Positions 46,322 to 56,025 of a stretch of 64,000 nucleotides of DNA are shown piece after piece. The DNA is taken from the NCBI GenBank assembly GCA_024460105.1, contig JANFXS010000001.1, positions 62,001-126,000 on the forward strand, read 5' to 3'. The notes under the pieces were generated by a model. The model ran no database searches. It was not told where the DNA came from and saw only the letters and a list, made by a program, of their open reading frames with translations. The stretch's first letter is position 1. Each line of letters opens with the position of its first letter. The translations under genes were made by a program, and so were the position numbers. The stretch is from Anaerotignum faecicola (GTDB lineage Bacteria > Bacillota > Clostridia > Lachnospirales > Anaerotignaceae).

Positions 46322-47113
46322 TCAAAAATTCAGGCATTGGCTGGGAAAATTCCTTCTTGCAAGCTGAATGTTTATATCTTTTCCAACCTTTATATTATTA
46401 TCGAACATAACCTGCTCTACAGATCTATACGCAATCTCGGGAGTATTGTTCTCCGCGCTTAAATGCCCCAGAAAAACATGTTTAATCCTGGCGCTCATAA
46501 TTTCCGCAAGCAGCCTTCCGGCATTTATATTTGCCATGTGCCCATAATCGCCCAATATTCTTTGTTTTAAATTGTACGGATATGATCCGCGTTTAAGCAT
46601 TTCTATATCATGGTTAGCTTCAAGAAGCAGCACATCGCTGTCTGCAATATTCTCTTTGACACATTCGCTCGCATGTCCGATATCGGTTGCAACCGTAACT
46701 TTAAAATCTCCCGCAAAAACGCTGAAACCAACCGGTTCGGCCGCATCGTGGGGTATTTCAAACGGCTTTATGTAAATGTCGTTTAATTCTAATTTTTCCC
46801 CGCCGTATATTATTTTCCTGTTTTTTCTTGATATATCTCCAAGACTTCCGGCCATTGCTTCCCATGTTCCTTCCGTAGCGTAAACCGGCAGATCAAACCT
46901 TCTTGAAAGTATTCCGACGCCTTTAATGTGGTCAATGTGTTCGTGTGTAACAAAAATACCGTCCAGCGCCCCGCACTCTATATTAATAGCGTTAAGGCCA
47001 TCCTGAATTTTTTTTCCGCTTACGCCGGCATCAATCAGTATATGAGTATATTCTGTTCCTATATATGTGCTGTTTCCGGAACTGCCGCTTACAATAGGAC
47101 AAAACCTTACCAT
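46322..47113 (-). CDS. walJ: MBL-fold metallo-hydrolase WalJ/YycJ
   Basis: A 263-residue metallo-beta-lactamase-fold nuclease-like protein. It begins VRFCPIVSGSSGNSTYIG and has the zinc motif FVTHEHIDHIKGVG, then ATDIGHASECV, LLEANHDIEML and VFLGHLSAENN. In Bacillus and Streptococcus it is linked to the WalKR regulon and to DNA maintenance. No walKR is here. GGGAGGAA precedes the ATG. It lies 8 bases before rlmH. Confidence 0.92.
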   Translation of the reverse strand: MVRFCPIVSGSSGNSTYIGTEYTHILIDAGVSGKKIQDGLNAINIECGALDGIFVTHEHIDHIKGVGILSRRFDLPVYATEGTWEAMAGSLGDISRKNRKIIYGGEKLELNDIYIKPFEIPHDAAEPVGFSVFAGDFKVTVATDIGHASECVKENIADSDVLLLEANHDIEMLKRGSYPYNLKQRILGDYGHMANINAGRLLAEIMSARIKHVFLGHLSAENNTPEIAYRSVEQVMFDNNIKVGKDINIQLARRNFPSQCLNF

Positions 47114-47128
47114 ATATATTCCTCCCGG

Positions 47129-48391
47129 TTATTCAATCGGGACTCTTGAAATAGACGCTCCCAAAGCTTTAAGTTTTTTCTCTATTTCTTCGTATCCACG
47201 ATCTATATATTTAATTTCGCCGATTTCCGTTTCACCGTTGGCGGCAAGGCCCGCAAGCACCATAGCCGCGCCGGCCCTAAGATCTGTAGCCAACACTTTT
47301 GAACCCATCAGCTGGTTAACCCCGTTTATGATTGCAACGCGCCCGTCGACGCTTATCTGCGCGCCAAGACGTTTAAGCTCGTCCGTATACTGATACCTTT
47401 TTTCCCAAACATTCTCCGTAATTTCGCTTGTGCCTTCCGCAACCGACAAAAGCGACGCCATCTGCGGCTGCAAGTCGGTTGGAAAGCCCGGATATACCAT
47501 GGTTCTTACGTCAACGGCCGAAAGTTTTTTGCCGACGGCGTTAACCCTTATTGAATCGTCAAATTCCGTTACGTCGGCTCCCATTTCTATAAGCTTTGCC
47601 GTAAGCGAATCCATATGTTTCGGTATAAGATTCTTAACAAGAACGTCGCCGCCCGTTATAGCCGCGGCAATCATATACGTTCCGGCTTCGATCTGATCTG
47701 GTATTATTGTATATTCGGCGCCGTGTAGTTTCTCAACGCCTACAATCCTTATAACGTCGGTCCCGGCGCCTTTAATTTTCGCTCCCATAATATTCAGGAA
47801 GTTTGCAACGTCTACAATATGCGGCTCCTTAGCGGCATTTTCAATGGTTGTGGTGCCCTTTGCAAGGGTTGCGGCAAGCATTATGTTTATTGTTGCTCCT
47901 ACGCTTACCGTGTCCATATATATAGGCGCTCCTATAAGCTCATCAGCCCAGACCTTAATTACATTCCTTTCTATGGAAACCTCAGCCCCAAGCCTTTGAA
48001 AACCCTTTAAATGCAAATCAACAGGCCTTGTGCCGAAATCACAACCGCCGGGCATGGCGACCTCGGCTTTTTTATATCTTCCAAGAAGAGCCCCCAAAAG
48101 ATAATATGAGGCTCTCATTTTTTTTACTTCATCAAATGTTGCCGAAATATTTTCTATTTTGCAGCTGTTAACTTTTAATGTATGTTTATCAATAAATTCG
48201 CATTCAGCGCCGATTTTATTCATAGTTTTATAAAGGCTTACAACGTCCTCGATATAAGGCAGGTTTTCAATAACGCAAATATCGTCTGCCATAATAGCGG
48301 CCGGTATTATAGCCACAGCGGCGTTTTTCGCCCCGCTGATGCTTACCTCGCCTTTAAGGCAGTTAGGGCCTTTAATCACAAGTTTGTCCAT
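47129..48391 (-). CDS. murA: UDP-N-acetylglucosamine 1-carboxyvinyltransferase MurA
   Basis: A 420-residue enzyme of the first committed step of peptidoglycan synthesis. It has the N-terminal [19 protein letters not shown] and the active-site loop with Cys117 in [19 protein letters not shown]; that cysteine is the fosfomycin target, so the enzyme should be sensitive. The later [15 protein letters not shown] motif is typical. The ATG at 48391 gives the usual N-terminus [15 protein letters not shown] lies 12 bases upstream, which is long, and a TTG seven codons earlier overlaps that site. Confidence 0.95.
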   Translation of the reverse strand: MDKLVIKGPNCLKGEVSISGAKNAAVAIIPAAIMADDICVIENLPYIEDVVSLYKTMNKIGAECEFIDKHTLKVNSCKIENISATFDEVKKMRASYYLLGALLGRYKKAEVAMPGGCDFGTRPVDLHLKGFQRLGAEVSIERNVIKVWADELIGAPIYMDTVSVGATINIMLAATLAKGTTTIENAAKEPHIVDVANFLNIMGAKIKGAGTDVIRIVGVEKLHGAEYTIIPDQIEAGTYMIAAAITGGDVLVKNLIPKHMDSLTAKLIEMGADVTEFDDSIRVNAVGKKLSAVDVRTMVYPGFPTDLQPQMASLLSVAEGTSEITENVWEKRYQYTDELKRLGAQISVDGRVAIINGVNQLMGSKVLATDLRAGAAMVLAGLAANGETEIGEIKYIDRGYEEIEKKLKALGASISRVPIE

Positions 48392-48576
48392 TAAGTATTC
48401 AAACTCCTTCAAATCTTTTCTATATCTTAATATAAAACTTCTATTTTACTAATTATTTATTATAGCATATAAATATAATGCGTGGGAAGGATTATTTTGC
48501 CATTATTACATACAAGACGTTATTTTTAAAAATTTCTTAAAATAATCTTACCCAGCTATTAAAGTTTGGCAGGTAC

Positions 48577-48603
48577 TTGACATTACATAGTACACAGTAT
48601 AAT
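48577..48603 (+). promoter_or_regulatory. predicted promoter of the first padR operon
   Basis: TTGACA (48577-48582) and TATAAT (48598-48603) with an unusually short 15-base spacer that contains TACATAGTACACAGTA. A weaker TAATAT gives a 17-base spacer. PadR proteins bind such interrupted ACAT/ATGT-like sites, so the repressor may act here. Confidence 0.5.
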
Positions 48604-48627
48604 ATAATACCAAGGTGGTGATCGGTA

Positions 48628-48951
48628 TTGAATGTGCAATTTAAAAAAGGCGTTTTAGAACTTGTCGTACTTATGTCGGTTACAAAAAAAGATATGTATG
48701 GTTATGAGCTTGTAAGCGAAGTATCTAAAATAATAGACGTAAACGAAGGCACAATATATCCTCTTTTAAAACGCTTGACAAATGAACATTATTTTGAAAC
48801 ATATTTAAAAGAATCCACGGAAGGCCCTCCCAGAAAATACTATCATTTAACGGCTGCCGGATTAATTTATAAAGACAACCTGAGAAATGAGTGGCAGGAC
48901 TTTTCAAGCAAGGTAAATGAATTTATTAAGGAGTGTGAAAGAGATGACTAA
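48628..48951 (+). CDS. PadR-family transcriptional regulator (first)
   Basis: A 107-residue winged-helix regulator: KGVLELVVLMSVTKKDMYGY then IDVNEGTIYPLLKRLTNE (recognition helix), GPPRKYYHLTAAG (wing) and a C-terminal helix. The start is TTG behind AAGGTGGTGATC. Its stop overlaps the next gene (ATGACTAA), so the pair is coupled. PadR repressors of this kind usually control their own operon in response to membrane or antibiotic stress. Confidence 0.93.
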   Translation: MNVQFKKGVLELVVLMSVTKKDMYGYELVSEVSKIIDVNEGTIYPLLKRLTNEHYFETYLKESTEGPPRKYYHLTAAGLIYKDNLRNEWQDFSSKVNEFIKECERDD

Positions 48952-49876
48952 GGCGGAATTTTTACATACACTGGAAAAACGCCTTCAGGTGTTGAATGAA
49001 AAAGAAAGGGCCGATATATTAAACGAATATTCCCAACATATAGACATGCGTGTTGAAAGCGGGCTTACGGAAGAAGAAACAATAAAGGACTTCGGTAATT
49101 TTGACGAACTAGTTTCGGAAATACTTGAAGCATATAACCTGAACCCTGATTTTAACAGGCCGCATATAGACAGCGAAGAAATAACAAAAAAAGTATCGAG
49201 CGCATTTTCAAAATTTACCGACATACTAAGCGAAACATTCCAAAGCTTAAAAATACTTATTAAAAACATACCGTATAAAAAACCTTTTTCTCTTATTAAA
49301 TTTATAATTATGGTATTTGCAATCCTGCTTATATACCTGCTTTGCGTGCTTATTGTTGGCAGGGTTTCAAACTTTGCATATTATATACTCCCCGGCTTTA
49401 TTGCCGAATTTACGGCAAACGGAATAATAATCGTTTTTCATTTGGTGTATATAATACTTGCAATAACCGTGCTTTACACATATGTAACCAATTCAAATGA
49501 AAAAAAGGATGAAACCGCTGAAAACGGAAACGGCACATACAGCGATAGCCAAGGAAAACCTTCAAAAACACGCCGAGTAATCCTTCCCAAAATAAACTTC
49601 AGTAAAAAAGAAAGGAGAAAGCATATGGAACTTAACATTGGCAGGCCGATATTAAACTTTATTATTCTAATTACAAAATTAATTATACTTTTCTTCTTGC
49701 TGCCGTTAGTATTATTCATCTTCTGCTCAATAATAGGCATAGGAATTTTAATTGTGCTCTGCTTTATGGGCTATCCGGTAATCGGCATAACAATAGGCGC
49801 TATAGGGCTTTCGGCATGCGGCGTTACTTTTATATGGTTTATATGGGATTTGCTTTTTAAAAATAAGGAGGCATAA
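48944..49876 (+). CDS. HAAS/DUF1700-domain membrane protein (first)
   Basis: A 310-residue protein. The N-terminus MTKAEFLHTLEKRLQVLNEK then ERADILNEYSQHIDMRVESG and EEETIKDFGNFDELVSEIL is the helical HAAS/DUF1700 domain that accompanies PadR genes. Several membrane helices follow (FSLIKFIIMVFAILLIYLLC, FTANGIIIVFHLVYIILAIT, and a final four-segment cluster), separated by a basic cytoplasmic loop near KKERRKHMEL. It is coupled to PadR and followed by an exported protein 2 bases on. Confidence 0.85.
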   Translation: MTKAEFLHTLEKRLQVLNEKERADILNEYSQHIDMRVESGLTEEETIKDFGNFDELVSEILEAYNLNPDFNRPHIDSEEITKKVSSAFSKFTDILSETFQSLKILIKNIPYKKPFSLIKFIIMVFAILLIYLLCVLIVGRVSNFAYYILPGFIAEFTANGIIIVFHLVYIILAITVLYTYVTNSNEKKDETAENGNGTYSDSQGKPSKTRRVILPKINFSKKERRKHMELNIGRPILNFIILITKLIILFFLLPLVLFIFCSIIGIGILIVLCFMGYPVIGITIGAIGLSACGVTFIWFIWDLLFKNKEA

Positions 49877-49878
49877 TT

Positions 49879-50490
49879 ATGACAATATATAAAAAACTGT
49901 TTATCGGATTTCTTTCCGGCCTTGTGCTTATGGGCGCCGGCGCCGGTATTGCATTTGCCGAATTCTCGTCATTTTCATACGGCGGACAGAAAACCATTTC
50001 AGATTCCTTTGAAACAAAGACTCTCACGGTTAAAATGGACAGTTCCAAAGAAAGGTACTTTTTCCAGACGTATTACTATCCGGAAACAGGTATTTCAATA
50101 GAAACCGACAGCAATGTACCGGCCGACGAAATAATAATCGAAGCATCAGTAAATAAAATGTCCGCCGCCGTACCTGTAATTTCCATTAATAACGATTTAA
50201 AAGAAGAAAACATAAACGGCAATCACTCTGTACATGAAAACATGGAATACAGCAGCTATAACGGCAGTTATGTTACTATAAGCCAAATAGGTGAAAACGA
50301 TGTTGTATTTGATTTATCATTTAATTATCACGGATATAATGGAGTTTCAAACTTTTTCATGGCAAAGGATGAATTCCTAAACTCAGTAAAAGAAAGAAAG
50401 ATTTACGATTATAATTACAGCGACGTCGAAAAAGTAACCATTAAAGTTGCCCCGGAAAATAAAGATAAGGTAAGCCTTTTATACTGGTAA
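49879..50490 (+). CDS. exported or membrane-anchored protein of the padR operon
   Basis: A 203-residue protein with an N-terminal hydrophobic segment KLFIGFLSGLVLMGAGAGIA and a signal-peptidase-like FAEFSS. The rest is beta-rich and acidic, with DSFETKTLTVKMDSSKER and a repeated-strand look similar to DUF4097-type adhesin-like sheets. AATAAGGAGG precedes the ATG. I cannot name the family with certainty; its place after PadR and HAAS genes suggests an envelope role. Confidence 0.75.
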   Translation: MTIYKKLFIGFLSGLVLMGAGAGIAFAEFSSFSYGGQKTISDSFETKTLTVKMDSSKERYFFQTYYYPETGISIETDSNVPADEIIIEASVNKMSAAVPVISINNDLKEENINGNHSVHENMEYSSYNGSYVTISQIGENDVVFDLSFNYHGYNGVSNFFMAKDEFLNSVKERKIYDYNYSDVEKVTIKVAPENKDKVSLLYW

Positions 50491-50656
50491 ACTAAAAACT
50501 GCATCATAACATAATAAATTAAATAAAAAATTAAGCTGTGACACAGGAACCGTTTTAAAATCACTCCATGCACGGCTTTAATAACGCCAATTTGTCAACA
50601 CAATACTCCGCATAAGATTACATTTTCAAATGTTACCTAAATATAAGCATAAAACA

Positions 50657-50684
50657 GCGGCAGGTTCAAAAATAAACCTGCCGC
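50657..50684. terminator. bidirectional terminator after the first padR operon
   Basis: GCGGCAGGTT and AACCTGCCGC are perfectly complementary with an 8-base loop. It separates convergent genes. Confidence 0.72.
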
Positions 50685-50692
50685 CTTTGAAT

Positions 50693-51007
50693 TTATTTTA
50701 ATATTAAAAGCAAAATTGCCCACAAAACACCAAACACAGCATTAAGCAAAAGCCCTTTTCGATACTTATTCCATTCCCGCAATTCATTCGTTCTTAAATC
50801 CAAGCCTTTTAGATATACCCAAAATGAAATTGCCCCGCTTAATACAAAATATACCGCCGCCGCACATTTATAAAAGTTTCCCGGAACCTGAAAAATATAC
50901 ATAACCAGAAAAACCGAAACTAAAATCAAGGAAGTAAAACGTATGAATTTAAGGCAGTTAGAAAAATAACCGCATTTATATTGATTTTTCTTAAAATTTT
51001 TTATCAT
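50693..51007 (-). CDS. small three-helix membrane protein, unrecognised
   Basis: A 104-residue basic protein with three hydrophobic stretches: FIRFTSLILVSVFLVMYIF, AAAVYFVLSGAISFWVYL and GLLLNAVFGVLWAILLLIL. The only ribosome-binding-like motif, GAGGA, is about 13 bases upstream, which is weak. It ends against a terminator. No family recognised. Confidence 0.55.
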   Translation of the reverse strand: MIKNFKKNQYKCGYFSNCLKFIRFTSLILVSVFLVMYIFQVPGNFYKCAAAVYFVLSGAISFWVYLKGLDLRTNELREWNKYRKGLLLNAVFGVLWAILLLILK

Positions 51008-51141
51008 ATCTAATTTAAATCCTCAGACATATAAACAGCAAAGATTCTCCCTAATATGCCGTATTCAACTTTTGATACAATGTACTGGACTACTTTAAAC
51101 ATAGACGTCCGTATCGGATTATACAACGCCAAAATTTACAA
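51008..51141. other. intergenic, no feature seen
   Basis: AT-rich sequence upstream of the small membrane protein gene; no promoter could be fixed with confidence. Confidence 0.4.
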
Positions 51142-51453
51142 TCAAAGAAAACTTCGTGCAGGGTGAGCTTTTAATGTATAGTAAACTATCCCGCCGCCGA
51201 AAAGATCCCACGATGCAAAAGCTCATGTTGAAGCCTTAACTGAAGCATCATAGCTTAGACCGCAATCGCCTGTTATTTCTGCTTCAATTATCCCATAACT
51301 TTTGTAGGATGAGATAAAAATTCTTATGTCGCCGCACCTAAATCTACATATGTATATGAACCTTTAAATTCAGCCGCTTCTTCGCCGTTTTTCATATAAG
51401 CCTGTTGCCGGTTCGTCGCAAAAATATTTGTAATATTAATTGCAGATCATACA
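51142..51453 (-). pseudogene. remnant of a decayed protein gene
   Basis: Two adjoining minus-strand frames read like coding sequence but are broken by a frameshift and stops: first INITNIFATNRQQAYMKNG and EEAAEFKGSYTYVDLGAAT then stop; then, shifted, ISSYKSYGIIEAEITGDCG, LSYDASVKAST, stop, AFASWDLFGGGIVYYTLKAH and stop. No start with a binding site exists. The family is not recognisable. Confidence 0.45.
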
Positions 51454-51778
51454 ACAAACTGATTATTCACTGATTTTTTTAAATACACATATCTCAAATA
51501 TTAATTTTCAATAAGTATCAATATACAATAAATTATACGGCATATATTTAAATATATTTTATTCAGAACATAAAAACAAAATATACATTGAAATTAATGT
51601 TCATATAATAATTTATAAATCAAACTATTGGCATAAGTTCTAAATTCATTTTTACAATATAACATAAATTATGATATGTCAATATAAATATATTCCAGTC
51701 ATATATTATAAACATCATCAATATACATGTTGGTTATAAACTTAATAACTTAATTTAAAAATTTTCCGGTTCAAATCA
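51454..51778. other. very AT-rich intergenic stretch
   Basis: Almost entirely A and T with no gene or strong structure. Confidence 0.5.
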
Positions 51779-51816
51779 TAAAAAAGTGGGATACCCTCTT
51801 TATTATGGGTATCCCA
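51779..51816 (-). terminator. terminator of tig-clpP-clpX
   Basis: TGGGATACCC and GGGTATCCCA form a perfect 10-bp stem; on the minus strand CTTTTTTATG follows. It is about 100 bases after the clpX stop. Confidence 0.82.
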
Positions 51817-51919
51817 AATCTTTTATTTATTAATTTTTTATTTTATTAATATTTTCATTTATAAAGTTATGATACAAAAACTCTTTATATAAGCTCTACT
51901 CATAAACCGATTGTTTATT

Positions 51920-53209
51920 TTATGAAACTTTCTGTTTCTTGCTCTTTTCCCTTTTTATCGGTTTCCTGTCCTCATTATATACTAAAGCAGGACCGCTGTT
52001 TCCCCTTACGCAATCGGCTGTTATAATGCATTTTTCAACCGTTTCATCGCTGGGGATATCATACATTATGCCGCTTATAAAGCTTTCAACAATCGCACGG
52101 AGTCCCCTTGCGCCTGTTCCCCTTTCGATTGCAAGCTTTGCAATTTCTTTAAGCGCTTCTTCTTCAAATTCAAGGTATACATTGTCAAGTTCAAAAAGGT
52201 ATTCATACTGTTTAGTAATGGCGTTTTTGGGTTCCGTAAGTATCTTTACAAGTTCGTCCTCGGCCAAATCGTTAAGCGTAACGACAACAGGAAGCCTGCC
52301 TACAAACTCAGCAATCAACCCATATTTAATTAAATCCTGAGGCTGTATACTTTTCAAAAGCTCGTCAAAATTCCTGTCTTTCTTGCTCTGTACTTTTGCT
52401 CCGAAACCGATAACTTTTTCGCCCATACGGTTTTCAATAACCTTTTCGATCCCACCGAAAGCCCCGCCGCAAATAAACAATATATTTGTGGTATCAATCT
52501 GCAAAAGTTCCTGATGCGGGTGTTTCCTTCCTCCTTGCGGCGGAACTGAAGCAACAGTGCCTTCAAGTATTTTAAGAAGAGCCTGCTGTACGCCCTCTCC
52601 GCTGACGTCGCGCGTAATGGAAGGATTTTCACTTTTTTTGGTTATCTTGTCAATTTCATCGATATAAACAATGCCGCGCTCCGCGCGCTCAATATCATAA
52701 TCAGCCGCCTGTATAAGCTTTAAAAGTATGTTCTCAACATCTTCCCCGACATATCCGGCTTCTGTAAGCGTCGTTGCGTCGGCTATTGCAAAAGGCACGT
52801 CAAGAAGCCTTGCAAGCGTTTGGGCAAGAAGGGTTTTTCCAACCCCGGTAGGCCCCACTATAAGTATGTTGCTTTTTTGAAGTTCCACATTTTCATCTGA
52901 TTTTTTCCCGCCGGTCATAATCCTTTTATAATGATTGTAAACAGCAACCGAAAGTATCTTTTTCGCCCTGTCCTGGCCGATTACATATTCATCAAGCACA
53001 GATTTGATTTCCTTTGGCTTCGGAAGTTTATCAAACTTCTTTTCAGACGGATTTTCATAAAACTCCTCCGCTATTATATCGGAACATATTTCAATACACT
53101 CGTCGCAAATATATACGTCGGGCCCGGCAATGAGCTTCTTAACCTGATCCTGAGGTTTACCGCAAAACGAGCACCTAAGCTGTTTCTTTTCATCAATTTT
53201 AGAGGCCAT
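51920..53209 (-). CDS. clpX: ClpX ATPase, unfoldase of ClpXP
   Basis: A 429-residue AAA+ unfoldase that feeds substrates, including tmRNA-tagged proteins, to ClpP. The N-terminal zinc domain is [15 protein letters not shown] with CDECIEIC, then Walker [17 protein letters not shown], Walker [11 protein letters not shown], the RKHPHQE pore-region loop, and an IGF-type ClpP-binding loop at [18 protein letters not shown] precedes the ATG. clpP is 20 bases upstream. Confidence 0.97.
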   Translation of the reverse strand: MASKIDEKKQLRCSFCGKPQDQVKKLIAGPDVYICDECIEICSDIIAEEFYENPSEKKFDKLPKPKEIKSVLDEYVIGQDRAKKILSVAVYNHYKRIMTGGKKSDENVELQKSNILIVGPTGVGKTLLAQTLARLLDVPFAIADATTLTEAGYVGEDVENILLKLIQAADYDIERAERGIVYIDEIDKITKKSENPSITRDVSGEGVQQALLKILEGTVASVPPQGGRKHPHQELLQIDTTNILFICGGAFGGIEKVIENRMGEKVIGFGAKVQSKKDRNFDELLKSIQPQDLIKYGLIAEFVGRLPVVVTLNDLAEDELVKILTEPKNAITKQYEYLFELDNVYLEFEEEALKEIAKLAIERGTGARGLRAIVESFISGIMYDIPSDETVEKCIITADCVRGNSGPALVYNEDRKPIKREKSKKQKVS

Positions 53210-53229
53210 CCATTCATCTCCTTAAAGGC

Positions 53230-53814
53230 TTAAACCGGTTTTGAAATGACCGCGTCAATAAGCCCGTATTCCTTAGCCTCGGAAGCAGACATAAAGTTGT
53301 CGCGTTCCGTATCCCTTTCGATTTCCTCGTAGCTTTTTCCCGTATTTGCCGCGAGTATTTCGTTGAGTTTCTTTTTAGTTTTAAGAATATTCTCGGCAAC
53401 AATCTTAATTTCCGTCGCCTGTCCCCTGGCTCCGCCGGACGGCTGGTGAATCATAATCTCAGAGTTAGGAAGCGCATAGCGTTTTCCTTTCTGGCCGCCC
53501 GCAAGAAGAAAAGCGCCCATACTTGCCGCCATGCCTATGCATATAGTTGAAACGTCTGGTTTTATATACTGCATAGTGTCATAAATAGCCATACCCGCCG
53601 TAACGGAACCTCCCGGGCTATTTATGTATAAATTAATATCTTTGTCCGGATCTTCTGCCGCCAGAAAAAGAAGCTGCGCAACGACAAGGCTTGCCGTAAC
53701 GTCGTTAACTTCTTCACCCAGAAAAATAATCCTGTCCTTCAATAACCTGCTGTAAATATCATAGGAACGTTCGCCACGGCTTGACTGTTCAATAACATAA
53801 GGTACTAAACTCAA
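53230..53814 (-). CDS. clpP: ClpP serine protease
   Basis: A 194-residue tetradecameric protease. The catalytic triad is visible: Ser98 in [11 protein letters not shown], His in [12 protein letters not shown] and Asp in [11 protein letters not shown]. The start TTG at 53814 has GGAGG ten bases upstream and gives the usual [16 protein letters not shown]; an earlier TTG three codons up overlaps the binding site. The order tig-clpP-clpX is standard. Confidence 0.96.
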   Translation of the reverse strand: MSLVPYVIEQSSRGERSYDIYSRLLKDRIIFLGEEVNDVTASLVVAQLLFLAAEDPDKDINLYINSPGGSVTAGMAIYDTMQYIKPDVSTICIGMAASMGAFLLAGGQKGKRYALPNSEIMIHQPSGGARGQATEIKIVAENILKTKKKLNEILAANTGKSYEEIERDTERDNFMSASEAKEYGLIDAVISKPV

Positions 53815-53848
53815 ATAAATCAAACCTCCTTTTAAATTAAACGGTTAA

Positions 53849-55162
53849 TTATTCTGAAACCTCAACGCTTGCTTTTTCCGTAAGCACGGCGTTGTCTTCA
53901 ATAAGCCTGAGCGCTTTTTGAACAAGCATATCGCTTGAAACGGCTTTCCTGTCTTCATCCCTGATTATTTCAATCATCTTTTCCGGAGCTATGCCGTAAC
54001 CTGCACCGATTTTACCGATTTCCTCTTCCAATTCTTCTTTTGAAACTTCAAGCTTTTCAATTTCAGCAATTTTTTCAAGAACAAGCCTTGCTTTAACGCT
54101 TTTCTCAGCCGAGATCCTGAATGTAGAACGAAGCTGTTCTGGAGTCGTGCCGAGATACTGGCAGTATTTTTCAACAGTAAGGCCCTGCCTTTGAACATTG
54201 TTTGCAAAATCGTTCATCATCTGGTCAATCTTGTTTTCATACATAACTTCCGGAATGTCCATTTCGGCATTCTCAACAGCCATATCAAGAAGCTTGTCGC
54301 CCTGGATTTGTTTTGCATTCTGTTCCGCAGTCTTTTTAAGTTTATCCGCAATGCTTGCTTTATATTCAGCCATTGTTTCAAATTCCGAAACATCCTGTGC
54401 AAACTCGTCGTTAAGCTCCGGAAGCTCTTTAACGCTTATGCCTTTAAGTTCAACGGCAAAAACAGCGTCCTTGCCTTTAAGTTCTTCCGCATGATATTCT
54501 TCAGGGAATTTAACCGAAACGTCAAATTTATCTCCGATAGAATGTCCTGCAATCTGTTCTTCAAAATTATCTATGAACGTATGCGATCCGAGGGTTAAAT
54601 CATAACTGTCGGCTGTGCCTCCCTCAAAAGCAACGCCGTCTACAGTGCCTGCATAACTGATGTTAACAATGTCGTCCATTTTTGCGGCCCTGTCCTCAAC
54701 AGTTACCATACGCGAGTTCTGTTCCTGAGCTTTTTTAAGTTCCGCTTCGATATCCTCGTCTTTAACTTCCGTATCTTCTTTTTCAACGGAAAGCCCTTTA
54801 TACTGGCCGAGCGTTACTTCCGGTTTAACCGTTACTTCAACTTCAAATTTTACGCCCGTTTCCTTATTGATTTCAGGCGCGTCAATAGTCGGCCTTGAAA
54901 CAACGTCGAGCCCAAGTTCGTTAATTGCCAAATCATATTCTGTGTTGAGAATGAAATTTACGGCTTCATCATAGAAAAATTCAGGGCCGAACTGAGCTTC
55001 TATAATCTTCCTCGGAGCTTTTCCCTTCCTGAATCCCGGAATTGAAATACGTTTTTTATTTTTCTCATAAGCATATTTCATTCCTTCTTCAAGTTTTTCC
55101 GGGCCAACCTCAAATGTAAATTTAACAACATTATTTTCTTTGCTGACTAATTTTGTATTCAT
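53849..55162 (-). CDS. tig: trigger factor, ribosome-bound chaperone
   Basis: A 437-residue chaperone and peptidyl-prolyl isomerase. The ribosome-docking loop is GFRKGKAPRK near residue 45; the FKBP-like domain (about 150-240) includes VNISYAGTVDGVAFEGG and the C-terminal helical arms follow. AAGGAGG precedes the ATG. It has its own sigma-A promoter just upstream and leads the clp operon. Confidence 0.97.
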   Translation of the reverse strand: MNTKLVSKENNVVKFTFEVGPEKLEEGMKYAYEKNKKRISIPGFRKGKAPRKIIEAQFGPEFFYDEAVNFILNTEYDLAINELGLDVVSRPTIDAPEINKETGVKFEVEVTVKPEVTLGQYKGLSVEKEDTEVKDEDIEAELKKAQEQNSRMVTVEDRAAKMDDIVNISYAGTVDGVAFEGGTADSYDLTLGSHTFIDNFEEQIAGHSIGDKFDVSVKFPEEYHAEELKGKDAVFAVELKGISVKELPELNDEFAQDVSEFETMAEYKASIADKLKKTAEQNAKQIQGDKLLDMAVENAEMDIPEVMYENKIDQMMNDFANNVQRQGLTVEKYCQYLGTTPEQLRSTFRISAEKSVKARLVLEKIAEIEKLEVSKEELEEEIGKIGAGYGIAPEKMIEIIRDEDRKAVSSDMLVQKALRLIEDNAVLTEKASVEVSE

Positions 55163-55251
55163 TTCCTAAATTTCCTCCTTAGATTATATCATTTCATGGT
55201 ACAATTCCATATATTTCCAGCCAAAACAAATTGACCGCATAATTGACGATT

Positions 55252-55280
55252 ATTATATCACACAGCCGCAATAAAATCAA
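55252..55280 (-). promoter_or_regulatory. promoter of tig-clpP-clpX
   Basis: On the minus strand TTGATT (55275-55280), 17 bases, TATAAT (55252-55257). Confidence 0.8.
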
Positions 55281-55323
55281 CATTAATAAAGCCCCGAAAG
55301 CTTAGATATTAAGCCTTTAACGC

Positions 55324-55605
55324 CTATAATATTTCTTTTGATATATCCGATAAGACAGCGTCTGTGTTACTTTCGATAAAGTTAACGACATTATCTATAA
55401 TACTGTCTGCATGAGACGCCTCATTTGTGACGCAGGCAAAACCTATTACAATACTTTTATGAATATCCTGCAAATCAACTTCAGCTATTGACACATTAAA
55501 CTTATGCTTTACTTTTTCTGTAATGCTTTTAACAATCATTCTTTTTTCTTTAAGCGATGAAACCCAGTCGGCCCTTAAACATACAGTGCATGTTCCAATA
55601 ATCAT
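55324..55605 (-). CDS. DUF503-family protein
   Basis: A 93-residue ferredoxin-fold-like protein of DUF503 (YlxP-like). It begins MIIGTCTVCLRADWVSSLKE and has KRMIVKSITEKVKHKFNVSI then AEVDLQDIHKSIVIGFACV. YlxP in Bacillus is encoded near rbfA and its role in ribosome or RNA biology is unclear. AAGGCGGG precedes the ATG. It follows the tRNA operon's terminator by 30 bases. Confidence 0.85.
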   Translation of the reverse strand: MIIGTCTVCLRADWVSSLKEKRMIVKSITEKVKHKFNVSIAEVDLQDIHKSIVIGFACVTNEASHADSIIDNVVNFIESNTDAVLSDISKEIL

Positions 55606-55634
55606 AATAAACCCGCCTTGCTTGAACTTTATAT

Positions 55635-55660
55635 AAAAAGGACCATCAAATTGATGGTCC
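55635..55660 (-). terminator. tRNA operon terminator
   Basis: GGACCATCAA and TTGATGGTCC flank one base; TTTTTATAT follows on the minus strand. Confidence 0.88.
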
Positions 55661-55668
55661 AATAGTTA

Positions 55669-55740
55669 AGCGCGAAACGAGATTCGAACTCGCGGCCCTC
55701 GCCTTGGCAAGGCGATGCTCTACCACTGAGCCATTCGCGC
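55669..55740 (-). tRNA. tRNA-Gly (GCC)
   Basis: 72 bases. Acceptor arms GCGCGAA and TTCGCGC pair; the anticodon loop TTGCCAA carries GCC; the T-arm is GCGAGTTCGAATCTCG. Discriminator is T and CCA is not encoded. Last gene of the Leu-Phe-Gly cluster. Confidence 0.96.
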
Positions 55741-55755
55741 ATATAAACTTTATAA

Positions 55756-55828
<73 letters not shown>

Positions 55829-55857
55829 AAATTGGGCGCCGCCGCAAATATAAAGCG

Positions 55858-55941
55858 TGCCCGAGACCGGAATCGAACCGGTACGGGTGTTACCCCGCAG
55901 GATTTTAAGTCCTGTGCGTCTGCCAGTTCCGCCACTCGGGC
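55858..55941 (-). tRNA. tRNA-Leu (TAA)
   Basis: 84 bases with a long variable arm, as expected for leucine. Acceptor arms GCCCGAG and CTCGGGC; anticodon loop CTTAAAA with TAA; T-arm CCGGTTCGATTCCGG. CCA is not encoded. First gene of the cluster. Confidence 0.96.
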
Positions 55942-55996
55942 AAGGCAAAAATAAAACTAACTGTGACATAAGTTTTATCTAATTGACTGCTTGACT

Positions 55997-56025
55997 ATAA
56001 TAACAAACCCGTGTCCATTTGTCAA
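55997..56025 (-). promoter_or_regulatory. promoter of the tRNA-Leu-Phe-Gly operon
   Basis: On the minus strand TTGACA (56020-56025), 17 bases, TATTAT (55997-56002). Confidence 0.85.

Noticed and set aside
55230-55248. GTCAA direct repeat near the tig promoter, as a CtsR heat-shock operator
   Set aside because: The two heptad-like words are 12 bases apart rather than the 10 of the CtsR consensus and differ at the last A, so I did not annotate it.
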